Below, piece after piece: positions 34,284 through 43,069 of a stretch of DNA of 64,000 nt. Every line of letters starts with the position of its first letter. Position 1 is the first letter of the stretch. A program made the translations under genes and the position numbers. The stretch comes from Chloroflexota bacterium (lineage in GTDB: Bacteria; Chloroflexota; Anaerolineae; Aggregatilineales; J027), in assembly GCA_013112715.1 (NCBI GenBank), contig JABFGB010000015.1:1-64000 (forward strand), written 5' to 3'. A model generated the notes under the pieces. That model was not told where the DNA came from. It made no database searches and was given only the letters and a program-made list of their open reading frames with translations.

Positions 34284-34706
34284 ATGAAAGCCTTTAGTAC
34301 AACAATCGAGATTAATGCCACCCCTGAACGTATATGGGCTATCTTGACCGACGCTGCCAAATATATGGAGTGGGATCCCGGGATGCTGCGCTTAGAAGGC
34401 ACTATCGCACCCGGTCAGACACTCACCATTTACACCAAAGTCGCGCCCAAACGAGCCTTTAAACCGAAGGTATCCGAATTTGAGCCAAACCGCAAAATGG
34501 TCTGGAGTTCGGGGATGCCGCTTGGCCTTTTTAAGGGTACACGCACCTTTATCCTTGAGCCGCTTGCTCAAAACCGTGTCAAGTTTTCGATGCGCGAGGA
34601 ATTTACTGGCCCAATGATGGCCCTCATTGGAAACAGCATTCCCGACCTAACCGCCACATTCGAGGCGTTTGCCGCTGCCCTCAAACAACGGGCCGAAAAC
34701 ACATAA
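34284..34706 (+). CDS. SRPBCC-family protein
   Basis: The 140-residue protein has the START/SRPBCC fold: an opening STTIEINATPERIWAILTD, a middle WDPGMLRLEG and a long C-terminal helix after EEFTGPMMALIG. Such polyketide-cyclase-like proteins bind small hydrophobic molecules. It has its own upstream region (80 bases) and no clear operon partner. Confidence 0.82.
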   Translation: MKAFSTTIEINATPERIWAILTDAAKYMEWDPGMLRLEGTIAPGQTLTIYTKVAPKRAFKPKVSEFEPNRKMVWSSGMPLGLFKGTRTFILEPLAQNRVKFSMREEFTGPMMALIGNSIPDLTATFEAFAAALKQRAENT

Positions 34707-34864
34707 GGTAAGTTTCAGTAGCTGACAATTGAATAGCCAATTGGGTACGCCTACGACGCGCTACCACTAGATTTGAGTTGCCAAATTCCGGGATACACCA
34801 CCGATCCCTTGCCTAACTATTGCCAAAAACAACGGTCTTGTTCAACTGTTTAAGGAGAGACATC

Positions 34865-35782
34865 ATGAATCCTCAAGAAAAACTGCAATTGGTTGGTGAA
34901 ACACTGACCGCCTTTTCCGCGCTCTATACGGAGCGACTACGGGCTACCCGCGAAGAATTGGGCCTACCCGAAAACTGGTTTCTCATCTGGACGACGATGG
35001 AGTACGAGCCGGACACCATTTCCCCACGCAAGGCACATACCCGCACGCCCTATGCCAACATTGCCAATTTCGAGCGGCTTGACCGCGAACTGGTCGAGCA
35101 AGGCATCTTGGTAGATCAAGGCGATCAGGAATATGTGGTTGAGCCAAACATCCGTGCCAAGATGAAAAAGCTCATTCGGGTAATCGAAGACGCGGTGGCC
35201 GAAATTGAAGTGCTGAGTTTTGATGAACTGTATCGGCTAGAAACGCGCCTTAACAAAGTGATTAAGGCCGCTATCAGCAGCAAAACAGTGGACGCCTATG
35301 CGACACGCCTGAATCATAACTCGAATCCAAGCATCAGCGCCCCGTCAATCCTAAAAATCTTCCAATATCTGACCGATCTAGGGTCATGGCGTGATGATGC
35401 CCATATCGCGGCGTGGAAGCACCACAATATCCCCGGTAACGAATGGGAAGCCTTTGGGTTTATCTGGGATAGTGACAAGACCAACGCAGCCTTGATCTTG
35501 GAAGCACGGCAGGGGCGTGGATACACGGTTGAGGATTACCAAGCCGCCATCGAATCGCTGATTAAACGTGGCTGGGTGGAGGCCGACCCCGAAAAGGAAG
35601 GTCATTATCGCGTGACCCCGACAGGCCGCAAACTGCGTGATGAGGCCGAGGCCGCCACAGATCGCAACTACTTCAGCCCGTTCGAAGTGCTTGGGAAAGA
35701 AGCCGCCGAAGAAACATGGGAATCACTGCTGCATCTCCGCGATGCCCTGCGTGAACTCGCCCCGGCCCCGCAGCCTGCCTAG
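34865..35782 (+). CDS. Hypothetical protein with winged-helix-like segments
   Basis: The 305-residue protein starts at ATG 34865 after AAGGAGA. It has two helical segments that look like winged helices: about 20-95 (NFERLDRELVEQGILVDQGD) and about 210-265 (YQAAIESLIKRGWVEADPEK then YRVTPTGRKLRDEAE, as in MarR/PadR-type wings). It may be a DNA- or ligand-binding protein related to SCO6745-like proteins. I cannot name a function. It is followed by the MDR gene in the same direction. Confidence 0.55.
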   Translation: MNPQEKLQLVGETLTAFSALYTERLRATREELGLPENWFLIWTTMEYEPDTISPRKAHTRTPYANIANFERLDRELVEQGILVDQGDQEYVVEPNIRAKMKKLIRVIEDAVAEIEVLSFDELYRLETRLNKVIKAAISSKTVDAYATRLNHNSNPSISAPSILKIFQYLTDLGSWRDDAHIAAWKHHNIPGNEWEAFGFIWDSDKTNAALILEARQGRGYTVEDYQAAIESLIKRGWVEADPEKEGHYRVTPTGRKLRDEAEAATDRNYFSPFEVLGKEAAEETWESLLHLRDALRELAPAPQPA

Positions 35783-35855
35783 TCAATTTTGGACAAATCC
35801 TATTCCCGCTCCGAGTTCCGAACTTGGGGCGGGGACAACCTCTGGAGACGCCTCA

Positions 35856-36890
35856 ATGAAATATCGTCATATTCTCGCCACTGCCTATGGCCCGCCAGAA
35901 GTGCTGCACGTGTTTGAGTCAGAAGTCCCTGAACCGGCCCTCGGCGAAATTCGCGTCCGGGTGTTGGCGGCGGGGGTCGCGTGGGGTGATGTGGCCCGAC
36001 GGCAGGCCGCCCTACCAGCCTATCCCCCTCCCCCATTTCCCCTCGGTTATGATGTCGTCGGCGTGGTGGATAAACTTGGCGCGGGTGTCACCCTATTCTC
36101 AGTGGGTCAGTGCGTAGCAGGGTTGACTTTTGCAGTGGATGCTGAGGCGGGAACGTATCGGCTGTTCGGCTACAGTGAAGTAGTGTGCGGACTGGCACGC
36201 ATGTTTGTCCCGATTCCCAACCATCTTGACCCGGTAGCGGCGGTCTGCCTTGTCCTTAATTATCTGACAGCCTATCAGATTTTGCATTACGATGCCACAG
36301 CCCAAGCGGGGGAAACGGTGCTGGTGCATGGCGGCGGCGGGGGTGTTGGTACAGCCCTGCTGCAATTGGGCCGCTTGATGGGACTCAGGATGTATGCGAC
36401 GGGATCAAGTTCCAAACAGGGATTGATTCAAGAACTCGGCGCGAAACCGATTGATTACACCGCACAGGATTTTGTGGAGGTCATGCGGCGCGAAACCCCT
36501 GACGGAGTAGGCATCGTGATTGACCCTATCGGCGGGGAATATGTCGAACGGAGCTATGGGCTGCTACGCCCCAACGGACGATTGATCGTTTACGGATTGT
36601 CCTCCATGACGGGGGAGGATGTGGCCCAAAACGCGGGTGCGGAGATTGAGCGCATCAACGCCATGAATGACCGCGACCCCGCCAAGCTAGTCAAATTCTT
36701 CGCCGGGGTTGACGACGAAAGCGATCACTATCACGCTGATTTAAATGCCCTTTTTGACTTGTTGGCGGCAGGCAAAATCCTACCCATCGTCGCCCGTCGT
36801 CTGCGTTTAGAAGAAGCCCCGCTTGCCCATCATCTCTTGGAAACACGCCAAGTCGGGGGCAAAGTGGTGCTTGATTTGACTCAGGCATAA
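35856..36890 (+). CDS. MDR-family quinone oxidoreductase-like protein
   Basis: The 344-residue protein is a zinc-free medium-chain dehydrogenase/reductase: N-terminal GroES-like domain (AAGVAWGDVARRQ in place of zinc ligands) and a Rossmann fold with VHGGGGGVGTALLQLGRLMG. It is most like NADPH:quinone oxidoreductase or enoyl reductases. ATG 35856 has GGAGA upstream; the longer frame from 35637 overlaps the previous gene and is not real. A hairpin follows the stop. Confidence 0.85.
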   Translation: MKYRHILATAYGPPEVLHVFESEVPEPALGEIRVRVLAAGVAWGDVARRQAALPAYPPPPFPLGYDVVGVVDKLGAGVTLFSVGQCVAGLTFAVDAEAGTYRLFGYSEVVCGLARMFVPIPNHLDPVAAVCLVLNYLTAYQILHYDATAQAGETVLVHGGGGGVGTALLQLGRLMGLRMYATGSSSKQGLIQELGAKPIDYTAQDFVEVMRRETPDGVGIVIDPIGGEYVERSYGLLRPNGRLIVYGLSSMTGEDVAQNAGAEIERINAMNDRDPAKLVKFFAGVDDESDHYHADLNALFDLLAAGKILPIVARRLRLEEAPLAHHLLETRQVGGKVVLDLTQA

Positions 36891-36899
36891 AACGAGTTG

Positions 36900-36919
36900 G
36901 GGCGATCCGAAAATCGCCC
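36900..36919. terminator. Terminator between convergent genes
   Basis: GGGCGAT (36900-36906) pairs perfectly with ATCGCCC (36913-36919) around a 6-base loop, between the MDR stop and the convergent Rieske stop. T-rich flanks are weak on both sides. Confidence 0.6.
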
Positions 36920-36936
36920 TGTTGCTCACGGTTAAA

Positions 36937-37242
36937 TTATTCCCCATACACATAGGTCAGCACGCCATCTAGCACGCGCGTTGGGATGTACATCAAACGG
37001 GCATCTTTCGGTGCTGGCCCTTCGATGCGCTTGCCAGATTCCCCATCATACTTGGCCTGATGCCACTGGCACACAAAATCACAGCCCTGCCGTTCGAGTG
37101 GCCCGCCGATGTGCAGACAGGCATTCATAATGGCACGGGGATTCTCGCCCGCCATAAACACCAATACCTCGCGCCCGAAGAATTCAACCGTCTTCGTCCC
37201 TTCGCTAGGAATTTCGCTTATATTGATGAGTGGAACACGCAT
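36937..37242 (-). CDS. Rieske [2Fe-2S] protein
   Basis: The 101-residue protein is a stand-alone Rieske ferredoxin with the two cluster boxes CLHIGG (CxH) and CQWHQAKYD (CxxH). The usual second disulfide Cys pair of high-potential Rieske proteins is missing, so it is the ferredoxin type that feeds oxygenases or nitrite reductases. ATG 37242 has AGGAG 8 bases upstream. It is divergent from the MarR gene, and the operators between them suggest control by that MarR. Confidence 0.88.
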   Translation of the reverse strand: MRVPLINISEIPSEGTKTVEFFGREVLVFMAGENPRAIMNACLHIGGPLERQGCDFVCQWHQAKYDGESGKRIEGPAPKDARLMYIPTRVLDGVLTYVYGE

Positions 37243-37291
37243 TGATTCTGCTCCTTGTGATTCTCCACCATTGTTTGATTGCATCATCAAT

Positions 37292-37307
37292 AGTTGTATA
37301 TGCAACT
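37292..37307. promoter_or_regulatory. Putative MarR operator, site 1
   Basis: AGTTGTATATGCAACT is a near-perfect palindrome with one mismatch. It shares the ATGCAACT half with site 2. The centres of the two sites are 38 bases apart, within the promoter region shared by the Rieske and MarR genes. Confidence 0.65.
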
Positions 37308-37331
37308 ATATTTGAGCATATCACAGATTGA

Positions 37332-37343
37332 TTGCATATGCAA
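37332..37343. promoter_or_regulatory. Putative MarR operator, site 2
   Basis: TTGCATATGCAA is a perfect 12-base palindrome 24 bases before the MarR start. MarR proteins commonly bind such A/T-rich palindromes beside their own gene. The position would block marR transcription. Confidence 0.65.
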
Positions 37344-37367
37344 CTACTTTCTGCTAAAATATCCTCC

Positions 37368-37823
37368 ATGAACCCAAAACCCGATGAACTCCACCTGAAC
37401 GCATGGCGATTATTCATCACCGCCCATGCCACGCTGATTGATACGATTGACCGCGAACTCATCGCCGCCGACTGTATTCCGCTGCACTGGTATGATGTAC
37501 TGGTGGAATTGGTCGAAGCACCTGCCCACCGTCTACGACTCTACGAACTGGCCGATAAAGTGGTACTGAGTCGAAGCGGCCTGACCCGTTTGGTGGATAA
37601 ATTGGAGAACGCGGGACTATTAAAACGCGAACCCAACCCGGAAGATCGGCGTGGTTATTATGCCGTTTTGACCGAGGCGGGTTATGCAGCCCTGCGGAAA
37701 GCATGGCCGATCTATGCGGCTGGTATCCAGAACTCTTTCGCTGTGCATCTGAGCGACGACGAAGCCGAGGTATTCAGCCGGGTGCTACGAAAGATACTCA
37801 AATCGAGGCAAACAGAGGAGTAG
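37368..37823 (+). CDS. MarR-family transcriptional regulator
   Basis: The 151-residue protein has the winged HTH of MarR: LRLYELADKVVLSRSGLTRLVDKLENAGLL (helices 3-4) and the wing REPNPEDRRGYYAVLTEAG. Helices at both ends form the dimer. Ligand unknown, possibly a phenolic or oxidant. ATG 37368 is the natural start; a longer frame from 37332 lies on the operator. It probably represses itself and the divergent Rieske gene. Confidence 0.92.
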   Translation: MNPKPDELHLNAWRLFITAHATLIDTIDRELIAADCIPLHWYDVLVELVEAPAHRLRLYELADKVVLSRSGLTRLVDKLENAGLLKREPNPEDRRGYYAVLTEAGYAALRKAWPIYAAGIQNSFAVHLSDDEAEVFSRVLRKILKSRQTEE

Positions 37824-37828
37824 GCATT

Positions 37829-37858
37829 TTGGAGGGATCACTCGATATATCCCTCCAA
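37829..37858. terminator. Terminator between convergent genes
   Basis: TTGGAGGGAT (37829-37838) pairs perfectly with ATCCCTCCAA (37849-37858), loop 10 bases. It lies 5 bases after the MarR stop and before the convergent secreted-protein stop. T-rich flank GAGTTTTAG on the plus side; AAAATGCC on the minus side. Confidence 0.75.
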
Positions 37859-37878
37859 GAGTTTTAGGTCAAGCTATA

Positions 37879-38985
37879 TTATTCAGCCGGGGTAAAGGTT
37901 ATAGAGTTCGCAATGGCAAGGGCCGTCCCAAAAAGCTGACTTCCTTCGTCAGGCGCTCCCGCGAATAACACAATCCACAACACCCCATTATCATTCACAA
38001 GGAAAAAGCCGCCTTCGCTGATATCATTGGTGACGGGTACATACGCAATCATCCCACCCAACAAGGTTTCATTTTCCAGCAATTGAACCTCACCAACCAC
38101 CGGATGTGTATCCTCAATGGTGACGCCGACTACCGGATGTACATCCGTAGTTGAGACAACCTTGGTAACAAACTCGTGTAAAAAGGTTTGCATCCCCTCA
38201 CCCGACAAATCAGTTGGAGTATCTTCCGGCGATATTGGAACGGCATAGATGCTAAATTCGCCGGGGGCAGGGTCGTTTCCGGCGAAAACATTGTCGAGCG
38301 TATTTTGGGAGTCGGCAAAAATAACCGTACCAAAATCATTTTCGTTCGCTTTCCAATCGGCTGGATAAGAGAAGGTAACGCCATTGGCTGCCACAACATA
38401 TGTTTGCTCAAGTGGTAGGCTGTAATGGACAGTCTGCAATATATTGAGCATCATAGCCTCCGCTTCTTCCGTCAGTTCGCCTTTAACCGCACCCATAATC
38501 GTCACGCTAAAATAACCGGGGGCGAGATGATCGGCAACATACAGCACCGCATCATGTTCGTCGTTAGACAGGGTGACACGGGCCACCGAATCAGTGAGGC
38601 TTTCCGCCTCGCCAATGACAGCAGTGGGGTCAGCACTAGCAAAGAATGGGGCAAGAAAAGTGGCAATCTCCAAAATGGTGGCATCGGCAGAAATCAGTGA
38701 GGTGTCCATTTCATTCCGAGAGGCAGGCGTGACCAAAAATGTGTAATCACCCGCTTCCCTCACAGCAAGATCATTGAGATAGGTGAGATCTGGGTTGTTA
38801 GAAACCACCAACCACTCCGCGTCACCACCCGCATACCAGCCCTCCGGCAATTGCACACTAAACGCGCCATCCTCCGTCATGAAGAATGTCGTGGTTGCTG
38901 TGGCATCGTCTTGGGCGTGGACTCCGCCTATTCTAACAAAAGTTAGTGCTAAAGCGATCAACAGATAACGATGGAATTTCATCAT
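37879..38985 (-). CDS. Secreted two-domain protein (PsbP-like)
   Basis: The 368-residue exported protein has a signal peptide (about 1-24) and two similar domains, each starting with a strand like FSVQLPEGWYAG (about 40) or VTFSYPADWKANEN (about 185). The 'FSxxxPxxW' start and mixed alpha/beta fold resemble PsbP/DUF1795-like proteins. The same kind of domain starts the NHL protein at 43951-45432 (LTVSYPETWGATEF). Function unknown. ATG 38985 has GGGAG 8 bases upstream; the longer frame to 39135 is not supported. Confidence 0.6.
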   Translation of the reverse strand: MMKFHRYLLIALALTFVRIGGVHAQDDATATTTFFMTEDGAFSVQLPEGWYAGGDAEWLVVSNNPDLTYLNDLAVREAGDYTFLVTPASRNEMDTSLISADATILEIATFLAPFFASADPTAVIGEAESLTDSVARVTLSNDEHDAVLYVADHLAPGYFSVTIMGAVKGELTEEAEAMMLNILQTVHYSLPLEQTYVVAANGVTFSYPADWKANENDFGTVIFADSQNTLDNVFAGNDPAPGEFSIYAVPISPEDTPTDLSGEGMQTFLHEFVTKVVSTTDVHPVVGVTIEDTHPVVGEVQLLENETLLGGMIAYVPVTNDISEGGFFLVNDNGVLWIVLFAGAPDEGSQLFGTALAIANSITFTPAE

Positions 38986-39195
38986 ATAGTGACTCCCATT
39001 TGAGTATGTGAAGGATAGTTCTGGGTGTAGACGGAGTTTATGATAGGAAAGTTCCCATTCTCGTGATAGGATGGAATAATAGGCTTCAGAGTGTACGGAG
39101 TTTGTCAAAATCTGCCAATCTGCACGACCCCCCATTGAATTTTCATACGACTATCACAATAATGAAGCGAATGACGTTATCAAGGAGCAAATGTC

Positions 39196-39885
39196 TTGAG
39201 TGAATTTCTCAATGCCGTAAGTGAATGGGTACAGGAAGTTATCCGAACCCTCGGTTATCCCGGTATTACGATTGTGATGTTTTTAGAAGTGATCTTCCCG
39301 CCCATTCCCTCCGAATTGATTATGCCATTTGCAGGTTTTTTGGCGGGTCGCGGCGAGATGAATATTGTCTTGGTGATTTTGGCGGGCAATATCGGCTCCA
39401 TCACCAGCGCGATCTTCCTCTATTATGTTGGCGCGTGGGCCGGCGAACCCGTTGTGCGGCGCTTTGTTAAAAAATATGGGCGTTTTATGATGGTCAGCGA
39501 AAAAGACCTTGACCGTACCCTGCATATCTTTAATACACGTGGCGAACTGGTCATTTTCTTTGGACGCCTAATCCCGCTGGTTCGCACGTTTATCTCCCTG
39601 CCTGCCGGTATGGATCGGATGTCCATGCGGAAATTTGTCACCTATACCACCATCGGTTCGACGGTTTGGAATACTTTCTTAGCGGTGGGGGGCTTGATTC
39701 TCGGTGAAAACTGGGAAGACCTGATGGAATTAGTAGACCGTTATTCCAAAGTGACCTATGCCCTCATCGCGGTGGCGTTGGTGGTCCTGTTTTTCATCCG
39801 CCTGCGCAGTTTCTTGCAAAATCGCAACACGGCAGCCCCATCGTCCGCAGCCCCCACCGCTCCAGCAATAGCAGACGGCGAATAA
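39196..39885 (+). CDS. DedA/SNARE-associated family membrane protein
   Basis: The 229-residue membrane protein is a DedA member: EVIFPPIPSELIMPFAGFLA in the re-entrant loop and FGRLIPLVRTFISLPAGMDRM, with the conserved Arg residues, followed by two further helices. DedA proteins are flippases for undecaprenyl phosphate or phospholipids in related families. The start is TTG 39196, with AGGAG 8 bases upstream and no better ATG. A polar Ala/Pro tail ends the protein. Confidence 0.9.
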   Translation: MSEFLNAVSEWVQEVIRTLGYPGITIVMFLEVIFPPIPSELIMPFAGFLAGRGEMNIVLVILAGNIGSITSAIFLYYVGAWAGEPVVRRFVKKYGRFMMVSEKDLDRTLHIFNTRGELVIFFGRLIPLVRTFISLPAGMDRMSMRKFVTYTTIGSTVWNTFLAVGGLILGENWEDLMELVDRYSKVTYALIAVALVVLFFIRLRSFLQNRNTAAPSSAAPTAPAIADGE

Positions 39886-39912
39886 CACGCTTCAATCAAG
39901 GGTAGATATTTC

Positions 39913-39940
39913 AAAGGGCGGTCTATGGATCGCTCTTTTT
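39913..39940 (+). terminator. Intrinsic terminator after dedA-like gene
   Basis: AAAGGGCG (39913-39920) pairs with CGCTCTTT (39931-39938, one G-T pair) and is followed by TTGATTTT. It lies 28 bases after the DedA stop. Confidence 0.75.
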
Positions 39941-40052
39941 GATTTTCGGCCTGTAATCTTTTTGTAATCCTTTTGGAACGAATTCGTAATCTCTGCCCGC
40001 TATCCTCCCAAGCATTACTCTTTTTGATTGAATGCCATTGGAGGAAATGAAC

Positions 40053-40601
40053 ATGCGTACTTTGCTTCGATTGACCCTCGTTACCCTGATTGCCATTACC
40101 TCGGTTACGGCGGGTCTCCTGTTCAATCGGGACACCGCCCCCCGCACCGCCGAAGCCCAAGATGATGCCTCAATGGGGATTACCTGCGATTCCACCCTGA
40201 TTCTGCTGCTGCTCTTGGCAGAACACGAATATGATTACATTTCGGGCATGGACGAAATGATGATGAGCGAGATGCCTACCTTCGATTATGGGCAGTACAC
40301 CTATCTCATCCAAGACACCGTTGCCATGATGACCGCCATGATGGATGAGATGTCCGATGAAGAGATGGCCGCCGCCGAAGCCACCAACATGATGGTCGAA
40401 GAAATGATGGGTATGGACGCGGCTGGCATTTTGGCAGGGTATGATGCCGCGATGGGCTATGAAGCGATGGGTGATATGACCGTGCTTGCTCCCGGCAATG
40501 TCGCAGGCGAACCCGCCGAATGTACCAGCCTACGCGCCAGCCTTGAACAATTCATTGTGGCCCATCTGGTCGCTGACGCCGAAATGATGATGGAGCAATA
40601 A
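40053..40601 (+). CDS. Methionine-rich secreted protein
   Basis: The 182-residue protein has a signal peptide (about 1-35, ending AEAQ). The mature part is acidic and rich in Met clusters: MDEMMMSEMP, MTAMMDEMSDEEM, MMVEEMMGM and AEMMMEQ. Only two Cys. Met clusters of this type bind Cu(I) in some periplasmic proteins, but no copper genes are adjacent, so the idea is open. ATG 40053 lies 9 bases after GGAGG and is preferred over ATG 40047. It is monocistronic. Confidence 0.7.
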   Translation: MRTLLRLTLVTLIAITSVTAGLLFNRDTAPRTAEAQDDASMGITCDSTLILLLLLAEHEYDYISGMDEMMMSEMPTFDYGQYTYLIQDTVAMMTAMMDEMSDEEMAAAEATNMMVEEMMGMDAAGILAGYDAAMGYEAMGDMTVLAPGNVAGEPAECTSLRASLEQFIVAHLVADAEMMMEQ

Positions 40602-40657
40602 TCATCCACCCCCACTCCCTTTCCAATAGGCAAGGGCAAGAAAACGTTGTCTTAAAG

Positions 40658-40682
40658 CCCCTCCCCATTGTATGGAGAGGGG
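40658..40682. terminator. C-rich hairpin/repeat between convergent genes
   Basis: CCCCTC (40658-40663) pairs with GAGGGG (40677-40682) between the Met-rich protein and the convergent heparinase-like gene. The following GGGGTGGGG matches the repeat arms seen at 48129-48152, so this is probably a repeat copy used as a terminator. Confidence 0.5.
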
Positions 40683-40712
40683 TTTGGGGTGGGGATGATT
40701 CTTATCGAATTT

Positions 40713-42878
40713 TTACGGCTGCACGCCAATCTCGCGGCCCTGATCACCAAAAGTCACGAGGCTGTCCCCGACTTGCACCACCGGCGCATTGGGATCGGCA
40801 TTCACTAGGGTAATCGCCGGCGCAGTCGCCCCCGCATCTAAGCCGACCAGCACGTGTATAAACACGGCTTCGGTTGGATTCCCCACCGCTTCCGTGCCAT
40901 AACGATGGGTCATAGTCTCCCCCACCGCAGGCGACCCGCTTGGCTCATCGCTGAGTTCAATCACCGAGGTGGAGATTTCGGTCGGCAGCAGCGCGACAAT
41001 TTGTAGTTGTTGGCCGGAAGCAGTCACCATCGTGGTAACGTTTCCGTCAGTGGTGGCAGGCGCAGGCAGATTCAGCCAGAACCGCTTAAAGCCGGGTGAG
41101 GTGGTCACGGCGCGGTCATAGATCACTAGGACATCCGGTTTGAGCCACACCACACTACGACTGGCGTGCTGCACATCCAGCATATTTTCATAGGTCGAGT
41201 TATAGGCGTTGGTGGCATCCCCATAAATCGCTACATACCCCTCCCCTTCTGTGATTACAGGTTCCGCCGGGTCACCTGCGGGATTATAGAGCCACTGCGA
41301 ACCGCGCTCCCACAACATCTGCCGATAATCCTGTGGTTCAGGTTGGGTGTTTTGAATGGCGAGGGTGTTCATCTGGTCACTGGAAAGATAATCTAGGTCA
41401 TAACCGACGCGCACTTTGGTCAGCCATTCACCCTGTCGATAAAATTCAATGGCGTTGGCATTGGCAGCCTGATGATCCACCCAATTCCAGCTATTGCTAT
41501 AGGTAAAAAACGCCGCATCGGGCGACCAATCGGTACGGGCGAGATAACGCCGCATTCCGGGAGCATAGAAACTGGTCGGCCAATCAGCACGTGGGTCGGT
41601 GGGGGGTGGTAGGGTCGGATCGAACAGCAGGAAGTAGAGAATGGGCACATGGAATTGCTCAAAATTCATGCGATCAAAGAATCCTGCCTCGCCGCCAATC
41701 GGGGTGAATGTCTCAATCCAGCGCAGGGTGTTCAGCCGTTCAGTATTCCCCGTCAATCGGTCATAGATGCCCAATGGCCCGAACGATTCAATCGGGTCGG
41801 GCATATAATAGTTTTGGCCGCTGCCATACCACGCAGGTTGATAGGCTTCCCCGCGCCAGTCAAATAACACGGGGCGCGGACTCAATGAATGGATATAGGC
41901 CGCTACACTGTCCTCCCAGAACGGATTATCGTCAATGCTGGCCTGCTGACCCAAACTTGTCCCTATCCCCGCCGTGTACAGCGCCAAAAGCAGTTGCAAA
42001 GTATACCCATTCGTCTGCGGACTATATTCCAACCCCTCCGCCGACATGCCACCCCGCACATCGTTGCGCTGCAAAAAGTCGGTCACATACAGCCACGCCC
42101 CAACCGATTCACTCAAACAGGTCGCTAATGCACCGTCCGCGTCATCGGCAGAGTCGAGCGCAAGGCCCATCAACCCCATGTTCCGCATGTGGGCCGCATA
42201 ATAATTGTTGCTGCTGAAGCGGATATAGGCGCGATCTTGTACTAGCACGGGGTCATTGACCACACCCACAGGTTCGGGGTGATTATTGGTGGTTGTGCCT
42301 GCGGTGCGATTTTCGGCACACCAGCGGCTAAAAACCGTATGGATGGCGGCCTTGTCTGTATCGGTCAAGGTCGGATAAATCCAATCTACCGTCAGTGGAA
42401 AGCCGAGACCATACCAGCGCGAACGGTCACTCAGCGCGAAGGCTTCATATTGAAACGGGGCTTCGGCCACACCGGGCAAGGCCGCATTCATCACGTGCAT
42501 CAACAGAGTACGGGCATAGTCGGCATACGTTTGGCGCGTGGCTTCGTCGGGATGAATCAGCGACATAAACGCGAAGAGCATGGCATAATTTTCAGTTGGA
42601 TATTCTTCCCATGCCGTCGTGCCATAATCCTCAACAGGCAGAATGCCACTCTCGAACAATCCACGCCCCTCTTCGGCTATCGCATTTAACTGCACAAATA
42701 GTGGATTATCAAAATTCGCCCATGCCCGATACGTGGCGGCATCTTGTTGGCGTATCCACAGGCGCGGGTGGCTGGTGGCTTGGGCCTGTACGACGGGGTG
42801 TGTGAATCGCGGCGGTGAAAAGGACAAAAGGCTGAGTAAGATCATGAGACAGACTACAGCCAAGATCGGTTTACGCAT
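40713..42878 (-). CDS. Secreted heparinase II/III-like protein
   Basis: The 721-residue exported protein has a signal peptide (about 1-34). The N-terminal half (about 40-440) is helical with repeated Tyr/Trp-rich turns, such as SDRSRWYGLGFPLTVDWIYP and SSNNYYAAHMRNMGLMGLAL, as in the alpha/alpha toroid of polysaccharide lyases. The C-terminal half is beta-rich, with RSVVWLKPDVLVIYDRAV, a typical line of heparinase II/III-like domains. It may attack an acidic polysaccharide outside the cell; catalytic residues cannot be fixed. ATG 42878 has AGGAG 6 bases upstream. Confidence 0.6.
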   Translation of the reverse strand: MRKPILAVVCLMILLSLLSFSPPRFTHPVVQAQATSHPRLWIRQQDAATYRAWANFDNPLFVQLNAIAEEGRGLFESGILPVEDYGTTAWEEYPTENYAMLFAFMSLIHPDEATRQTYADYARTLLMHVMNAALPGVAEAPFQYEAFALSDRSRWYGLGFPLTVDWIYPTLTDTDKAAIHTVFSRWCAENRTAGTTTNNHPEPVGVVNDPVLVQDRAYIRFSSNNYYAAHMRNMGLMGLALDSADDADGALATCLSESVGAWLYVTDFLQRNDVRGGMSAEGLEYSPQTNGYTLQLLLALYTAGIGTSLGQQASIDDNPFWEDSVAAYIHSLSPRPVLFDWRGEAYQPAWYGSGQNYYMPDPIESFGPLGIYDRLTGNTERLNTLRWIETFTPIGGEAGFFDRMNFEQFHVPILYFLLFDPTLPPPTDPRADWPTSFYAPGMRRYLARTDWSPDAAFFTYSNSWNWVDHQAANANAIEFYRQGEWLTKVRVGYDLDYLSSDQMNTLAIQNTQPEPQDYRQMLWERGSQWLYNPAGDPAEPVITEGEGYVAIYGDATNAYNSTYENMLDVQHASRSVVWLKPDVLVIYDRAVTTSPGFKRFWLNLPAPATTDGNVTTMVTASGQQLQIVALLPTEISTSVIELSDEPSGSPAVGETMTHRYGTEAVGNPTEAVFIHVLVGLDAGATAPAITLVNADPNAPVVQVGDSLVTFGDQGREIGVQP

Positions 42879-43069
42879 GTTTGCTCCTGAAGATGGTAAA
42901 GGTAGGCCGTGCCTATTGTACGCAGAAGCAAAATTTGGGGATAGTTGAACCCTTTTTGGCCCTTCCATGCGACTCAATCAAGGGGCATCACGAGATTTGC
43001 TGTTGTATTAGTCAGGTGAAACGACTATTATATTTTTTCGGAATTCTTCACGCACATGGAGGGATAAGC

